Positions 59,672 to 64,000 of a DNA stretch of 64,000 nucleotides are shown piece after piece. The notes under the pieces are model-generated. The model was not told the DNA's origin and did no database searches. It was given only the letters and a program-made list of their open reading frames with translations. Each line of letters opens with the position of its first letter. Within the stretch, counting starts at the first letter, position 1. The translations under genes and the position numbers were made by a program. Source of the stretch: Halothiobacillus diazotrophicus (GTDB taxonomy: Bacteria; Pseudomonadota; Gammaproteobacteria; Halothiobacillales; Halothiobacillaceae). The stretch is from contig NZ_CP016027.1 in NCBI RefSeq assembly GCF_001663815.1, forward strand, positions 806,001 to 870,000, given 5' to 3'.

Positions 59672-61009
59672 CTAACCGGACAAAGACTCCACACGCAGAC
59701 GAACCACCGGCGAACGCACCGATTCGAGCACCTCCAGGGCATCGATGGCCGCATTCATCGTCGCTTCCCGCAAGGGGTGCGTCAGCAACACAATAGGCAG
59801 ATGCGCCGTCTCCGCACTCACCTCCTTCTGGATCATCGCTTCGATGTTGATGCCGTGATTCGCCAGAATGCGCGCGATATTCGCCAGCACGCCCGGTTGA
59901 TCCTCGACGGTCAGGCGGAGGTAATACCCCGTTTCGACGGCTTCCATCGGCAGAATGGGCAGATCCGTCACCTGATCGGGCACGACGGCCAGATGCGGCA
60001 CCCGGTGATTCGGATCGGCGGTCAGCGTGCGCACGACATCGACGAGATCGGCCACGACCGCTGAAGCTGTCGGCTCGGCGCCGGCACCGGCTCCGTAATA
60101 AAGGGTCGGGCCGACGGCATCGCCCCACACCAGTACCGCATTCTTGACGCCATCGACATTGGCCAGCAGGCGACGCTCCGGAATCAGGGTCGGATGCACG
60201 CGCAACTCGACGCCGGTCGCATGACGGCGCGCCACGCCGAGATGCTTGATCTGATACCCAAGCTCGCGCGCATAACGGACATCCTCGGTCTGCAACTGAC
60301 TGATACCCTCGGTATACACCGCATCGAACTTGAGCGGCATGCCGAATGCGATCGAGGCCAGAATGGTCAATTTGTGGGCGGCATCGATCCCTTCGACGTC
60401 GAACGTCGGGTCAGACTCGGCATACCCCAGGATCTGCGCTTCGCTCAATACGTCTGCGAAAGTCCGTCCTTCATCCCGCATGGCGGTCAGAATGAAATTG
60501 CCGGTCCCGTTAATGATGCCGGCCAACCACTCGATCCGATTCCCAGCCAATCCTTCCCGAATCGCCTTGATGATCGGAATCCCACCCGCCACGGCCGCCT
60601 CGAAGGCAACCACGGTGCCCTGCGACTGGGCCAGCTCGAACAGCTCGTTGCCCTCGTGGGCAATCAGTGCCTTGTTGGCAGTGATCACCGGCTTGCCGAG
60701 TTCCAACGCCCGGCGGATGAGCTGACTGGCCGGCGACATGCCGCCCATCAGTTCAACGACCACGTCCACGTCGGGGTTTTCGACGACTTCCATCGGGTTC
60801 GTCGTCAGCAGCAGACCATCCAGGGAGCAGATGCGCGGCGCAGACAGATTGCGCGCCGAGGCATGGATCACCTCGATCCGACGCCCGGCACGACGGGCCA
60901 GATCCTCGGCATTTCTGGACAGCACGTTGACCACGCCACCGCCCACGGTACCGAGTCCCAACAAGCCCACGCGCACCGGCGGCAGGGCATTATCCACTAC
61001 CTGAGTCAT
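59672..61009 (-). CDS. hom: Homoserine dehydrogenase
   Basis: A 445-aa monofunctional enzyme with NAD(P) motif [12 protein letters not shown] (about residues 14-25), the catalytic [18 protein letters not shown] and [10 protein letters not shown] segments, and a C-terminal ACT domain ([33 protein letters not shown]) for threonine feedback. It shares an ATGA overlap with the aminotransferase gene upstream. The alaC-hom pair is common in gammaproteobacteria and betaproteobacteria, often followed by thrC, which is not here. Confidence 0.96.
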   Translation of the reverse strand: MTQVVDNALPPVRVGLLGLGTVGGGVVNVLSRNAEDLARRAGRRIEVIHASARNLSAPRICSLDGLLLTTNPMEVVENPDVDVVVELMGGMSPASQLIRRALELGKPVITANKALIAHEGNELFELAQSQGTVVAFEAAVAGGIPIIKAIREGLAGNRIEWLAGIINGTGNFILTAMRDEGRTFADVLSEAQILGYAESDPTFDVEGIDAAHKLTILASIAFGMPLKFDAVYTEGISQLQTEDVRYARELGYQIKHLGVARRHATGVELRVHPTLIPERRLLANVDGVKNAVLVWGDAVGPTLYYGAGAGAEPTASAVVADLVDVVRTLTADPNHRVPHLAVVPDQVTDLPILPMEAVETGYYLRLTVEDQPGVLANIARILANHGINIEAMIQKEVSAETAHLPIVLLTHPLREATMNAAIDALEVLESVRSPVVRLRVESLSG

Positions 61010-62229
61010 GCCTGCGCCTCCGGTCGTGCGTTGCCGCCCATGCGCTTCAGCTCCTCCTTGCGGAACATCGCCTTGATGCCGCGGATCGCCTGACGCGTCC
61101 GGTGTTCGTTCTCGATCAACGAGAAACGGACATAGTCATCGCCGTACTCGCCGAAGCCCACCCCGGGGGAGACGGCGACCTTGGCCTCGGCCAGCAGCAG
61201 CTTGGTGAACTCCAGGGACTTGAGGTGTGCAAACGGTTCGGGAATCTTGGCCCAGACGAACATGGTGGCCTTGGGCGGCTCGACCGGCCAACCGGCGGAA
61301 TTCAAACCCTCGCAGAGCACGTCCCGACGCTTCTCGTACATGTCGCAGATTTCCTGCACGCAGGTCTGATCGCCCTCCAGGGCCAGAATCGCGGCGACCT
61401 GGATCGGCGTGAACGTACCGTAATCGAAATACGACTTGATACGCGCCAGGGCGTTGACCAGGGTGGGATTACCCACCATGAAACCAACGCGCCAGCCCGG
61501 CATGTTGTAGCTCTTGGACAGGGTGAAGAATTCGACGGCGATGTCCTTCGCACCCGGCACCTGCATGATCGACGGCGCCTTGTACCCATCGAACACGATG
61601 TCGGCGTACGCGAGATCATGAACGATCCAGATCCCGGCTTCCTTACAGATGGCCACGACTTTTTCGAAGAAATCCAGCTCCACACATTGCGTCGTCGGAT
61701 TGGCCGGGAAATTGAGAATCAGCATCTTTGGCTTCGGCCAGGTCTCCTTGATGGCGCGATCCAGCTCCTCGAAAAAATCCACTTCCGGCGTCAGACGCAC
61801 GTGGCGGATATCGGCGTCCGCAATCACACTGCCATAAGGATGGATCGGATAGGCCGGGTTCGGTACCAGCACGGTATCGCCCGCCGACATGGTGGCCATC
61901 GCCAGATGCCCGAGACCTTCCTTGGAGCCGATCGTCACGATCGCCTCCTTTTCCGGATCGATCGTCACGTCGTAGCGGGTCTTGTACCAATGCGCGATGG
62001 CCCGACGCAGGCGCGGAATCCCCTTGGATTGGGAATAACGGTGCGTATCGCCGCGCCGCGCCGCTTCGACGAGCTTTTCCACGATATGCGGCGGCGTCGG
62101 CTGATCGGGGTTACCCATGCCGAAATCGATGATGTCCTCACCGTCCGCTCGCGCCTTCGCCTTCAATTCACCAATGATGTTAAATACGTACGGCGGCAAG
62201 CGCTTGATGCGGGCAAATTGGTCGTTCAC
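61006..62229 (-). CDS. alaC: Alanine-type class I aminotransferase (AlaC family)
   Basis: A 407-aa PLP-dependent enzyme. Visible are [18 protein letters not shown], the cofactor-binding aspartate/tyrosine region in [15 protein letters not shown], and the Schiff-base lysine in [16 protein letters not shown]. It is the AlaC/YfdZ type, which makes alanine from pyruvate and glutamate and often precedes hom. It starts at ATG 62229, after a gap of about 380 bp (62230-62610) whose right part is transposase-flank debris. Confidence 0.92.
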   Translation of the reverse strand: MNDQFARIKRLPPYVFNIIGELKAKARADGEDIIDFGMGNPDQPTPPHIVEKLVEAARRGDTHRYSQSKGIPRLRRAIAHWYKTRYDVTIDPEKEAIVTIGSKEGLGHLAMATMSAGDTVLVPNPAYPIHPYGSVIADADIRHVRLTPEVDFFEELDRAIKETWPKPKMLILNFPANPTTQCVELDFFEKVVAICKEAGIWIVHDLAYADIVFDGYKAPSIMQVPGAKDIAVEFFTLSKSYNMPGWRVGFMVGNPTLVNALARIKSYFDYGTFTPIQVAAILALEGDQTCVQEICDMYEKRRDVLCEGLNSAGWPVEPPKATMFVWAKIPEPFAHLKSLEFTKLLLAEAKVAVSPGVGFGEYGDDYVRFSLIENEHRTRQAIRGIKAMFRKEELKRMGGNARPEAQA

Positions 62230-62537
62230 GATGTTCCTGCAAGTCTACTGAGGCTAAAAGAGCGTATGGGTGATTCGGGCCGCCGGACCGGCGCCCGATT
62301 GAACCGGATACAATAAATAGCCGCCCACCCAGTGTCAATTAACGCACGCTCAATCGGGGGGCGGACAACCAAAGACCGAGGAAAGATGGGGCGACGGATG
62401 ATTTCAATTGGGTAAAAACCTGTCTCCGGGTAGGCATGGTATTCCGCTGTGTCGCCCATTTAGCGTTCGTGCAAGCTTTCTCATGAGTGCTGCAGTAGAG
62501 GGGCCAGGAAATACTCGATCACCCGGCGCTGACCGGT

Positions 62538-62616
62538 CTGAGAAATTGGGGACATAGGAAATAGGGAGACAGACCACGATTTAAATCCGATCTGGGATCA
62601 TTGACCCCAATTATTC
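62538..62616. repeat. Remnant of RAYT-type transposase flanks
   Basis: The segment has AAATTGGGGACA near its left side, AGACAGACCACGATTT, and at the right TGACCCCAATTATTC (62602-62616). The last 15 bases match 63964-63978 exactly. These are typical flank sequences of REP-associated tyrosine transposase genes in proteobacteria; here both flanks are nearly fused, with no transposase left between them. The rest of the gap (62230-62537) shows no gene. Confidence 0.65.
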
Positions 62617-62916
62617 AGGATCTAAGAAAGGTTCCGTTCCTCTGACCGCCAAGGTGAATTCGCCTGTAACACCACCGGAGACATCTAGACGTTCAAATAG
62701 CGTCGCAGATAGACCAGTCAGTGTATTGGGCTGATGATCAACCACTCGCCATTGCGTGACAAATTCGGCGGCTTGGGTCGGGGAGAATCCTTTCGCAATT
62801 AGAGCAGCTCGCACCTTATCAAGATCGAAGGATCCATCTGCTTTCTTGGCAGCTTGTAAATTGGCATAACTGGTTTCAGATACTGAAGAACTCAAAAACA
62901 GGTCACTAACTTCCAT
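62611..62916 (-). pseudogene. N-terminal stub of an RTX-type lipase
   Basis: A 101-aa frame from ATG 62916, which follows the previous gene's stop by 1 nt and has GGGAG upstream; a longer frame from 63003 overlaps that gene. The sequence ALIAKGFSPTQAAEFVTQWRVVDHQPNT followed by GLSATLFERLD and GEFTLAVRGTE is the start of the alpha/beta-hydrolase module in large calcium-binding lipases. The frame stops five codons later, and its TAA lies inside the TGACCCCAATTATTC repeat. The catalytic serine region and any RTX repeats are missing. Confidence 0.65.
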
Positions 62917-62917
62917 T

Positions 62918-63517
62918 TCACTTACTCCCAAACTCTTTAATAGATCCAAGGTATCCGTTAAATTTAATTTGCTGAGACTGATCACTGCTTTCACATGAAT
63001 CAATTTTCAACCAGAACTTATAATCCCTAAAATCTCTAATACCCGTTTCAATGCTGCCAATATCCGTATCGAAATTCACATATTTGACTAACACTTCGCC
63101 TGTTCTAATATCTACAATGCGATTTTCCGTCTCACGAATATGCAGCAGGCGGTACCTCGTTGTGATATCCCAGACAAAACGCTGATTCAACACATATCTC
63201 CGTGTATTTCCCTGCTCAATAGCCATTAGGCTTTTGTCTGGAACCAATGTTTTCAAAACACCAGGATTTTCAGCCTTCCATTCTTCCAACGTCTTGTACT
63301 GAGTAAAACCACCTTGCGTGGCGCAGTAGTAACACTGCAAAACCACAGTCGGGACAAAGTCCCAAAACACGGGCAAATACACCAGCAATCCAGCGATCAA
63401 TCCCCAGAGTTTGGGATTGTGGCCAGATCTTCTCGCCAGATGCGCACCAAAGCGTGCGGCCAGTACAATCAGAAAGGTGTAGCCAGCAAGAAAACCGAGA
63501 TAGAGTAAGCCGATCAC
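62918..63517 (-). CDS. Membrane protein of unknown function
   Basis: A 199-aa protein with two N-terminal membrane helices (about residues 3-25 and 38-60) and a soluble C-terminal domain rich in aromatic and charged residues (VLNQRFVWDITTRYRLLHIRETENRIVDIRTGEV). A CYYC motif follows the second helix. It starts at ATG 63517 and ends 1 nt before the lipase stub, so the two were an operon. Base composition is lower in G+C than the core genes. Family not recognised; a partner of the lipase-like protein is possible. Confidence 0.7.
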   Translation of the reverse strand: MIGLLYLGFLAGYTFLIVLAARFGAHLARRSGHNPKLWGLIAGLLVYLPVFWDFVPTVVLQCYYCATQGGFTQYKTLEEWKAENPGVLKTLVPDKSLMAIEQGNTRRYVLNQRFVWDITTRYRLLHIRETENRIVDIRTGEVLVKYVNFDTDIGSIETGIRDFRDYKFWLKIDSCESSDQSQQIKFNGYLGSIKEFGSK

Positions 63518-63630
63518 GTCGTTAACCCATGCCTAGGTGAGTTTCGTGGCCCCGAGTAATCACACACATTTAGCGCCGTCTTGAAGTAGGCAGAATCAGG
63601 ACAATTTCGGTCAGGACTATTGTGACAATT

Positions 63631-63768
63631 GACAATTGCGGTCAGAGTAAAATTAATCATAACTTCAACTCCCTGGGCTTCCGCCCTCGCTGTTTTGTTC
63701 AGTCCGTTGCCCTGTCAATCGGGCGACTTCTTCTTTGTAGCGGTAATTTCACTCTGACCCCAATTATT
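63631..63768. repeat. 138-bp direct repeat, copy 1, with terminal inverted repeats
   Basis: Nearly identical to copy 2 at 63840-63977 (about five differences by eye), offset 209 bp. Inner terminal repeats are GGTCAGAGTAAAATTA (63640-63655) and its complement with one mismatch (63744-63759). The region 63518-64000 otherwise contains no gene. Confidence 0.9.
63665..63742 (-). pseudogene. C-terminal tail of RAYT-like transposase, copy 1
   Basis: Minus strand: 25 codons and a stop, reading RYKEEVARLTGQRTEQNSEG and ending GSPGS. The EEVARLTGQR segment resembles the conserved end of REP-associated tyrosine transposases. Nothing upstream continues the frame, so this is a remnant. Confidence 0.6.
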
Positions 63769-63839
63769 AAGCACACCGACCTCCTTGGGTTTCTGCCATG
63801 AAATTGGGGACCAGCCGCGGTTTAATTCGATCCCCCATG

Positions 63840-63977
63840 GACAATTGCGGTCAGAGTAAAATTAATCATAACTTCATCTCCCTGGGCTTCCGCCCTCGCT
63901 GTTTTGTTCAGTCCGTTGCCCTGTCAATCGTGCCACTTCTTCTTTGTAGCGGTAATTTTACTCTGACCCCAATTATT
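63840..63977. repeat. 138-bp direct repeat, copy 2, with terminal inverted repeats
   Basis: Second copy; its terminal repeats (63849-63864 and 63953-63968) are perfect 16-bp complements. It is preceded by AAATTGGGGACCAG (about 63800), the other transposase-flank type. Confidence 0.9.
63874..63951 (-). pseudogene. C-terminal tail of RAYT-like transposase, copy 2
   Basis: Minus strand: the same tail as copy 1 except the last residue (Arg instead of Ser before the stop). The reading frame is kept between copies, as expected for duplicated gene ends. No upstream transposase body in the window. Confidence 0.6.
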
Positions 63978-64000
63978 CATACTGCCCTTTATTGAAACCC

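Overview
The window (about 60% G+C over most of its length, judged by eye) looks like chromosome from a motile, Gram-negative gammaproteobacterium. The evidence is the flagellar/chemotaxis order fliLMNOPQR-flhBAFG-fliA-cheYZAB-parC-parP-cheW-DUF2802, a 6S RNA immediately upstream of ygfA, an AcrAB-type pump and a group 2/3-type capsule locus. Genus was not determined.

Positions 1-26140 are a capsule locus, all on the + strand and truncated at the left edge. It holds an alpha-oxoamine-synthase-like gene (partial), manC, the ABC export genes (kpsE/M/T type), three glycosyltransferases, GDP-mannose to GDP-rhamnose genes (gmd, rmd), a GT4, the complete dTDP-L-rhamnose set (rfbB, D, A, C), manB, an outer-membrane exporter lipoprotein (KpsD/Wza type), another GT4, one-module KpsC-like and KpsS-like Kdo transferases, an SDR and an LTA-synthase/sulfatase-like membrane enzyme. 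The oxoamine synthase, SDR, sulfatase-like and KpsS-like genes together resemble the Rkp (Sinorhizobium) and Wcb (Burkholderia) capsule sets. About 2.15-10.7 kb is strikingly A+T rich, as expected for a swapped, serotype-specific cassette.

Positions 26392-39804 hold mixed core genes: an RND efflux pair, a small secreted protein of unknown function with an upstream palindrome, mltD, gloB, 6S RNA (with a readable promoter) plus ygfA, an EVE-domain gene, a 0.9-kb non-coding stretch with four perfect DnaA boxes, ilvA, rpiA and aroE.

Positions 39840-58251 are one long minus-strand flagellar and chemotaxis block. It includes the ParC/ParP polar-localisation pair, a CheA with a repeated linker motif, and a near-perfect sigma-28 promoter in front of cheY. 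A diguanylate cyclase with a sigma-54-type promoter follows upstream (58441-59373), then hom and an alaC-type aminotransferase.

The right end (62.5-64 kb) is a small decay zone. A membrane-protein gene is followed by the N-terminal stub of an RTX-type lipase that stops exactly at a transposase-flank sequence. Two 138-bp repeats, each carrying the last 25 codons of a RAYT-like transposase, complete the window. No tRNA, rRNA or CRISPR array was seen.
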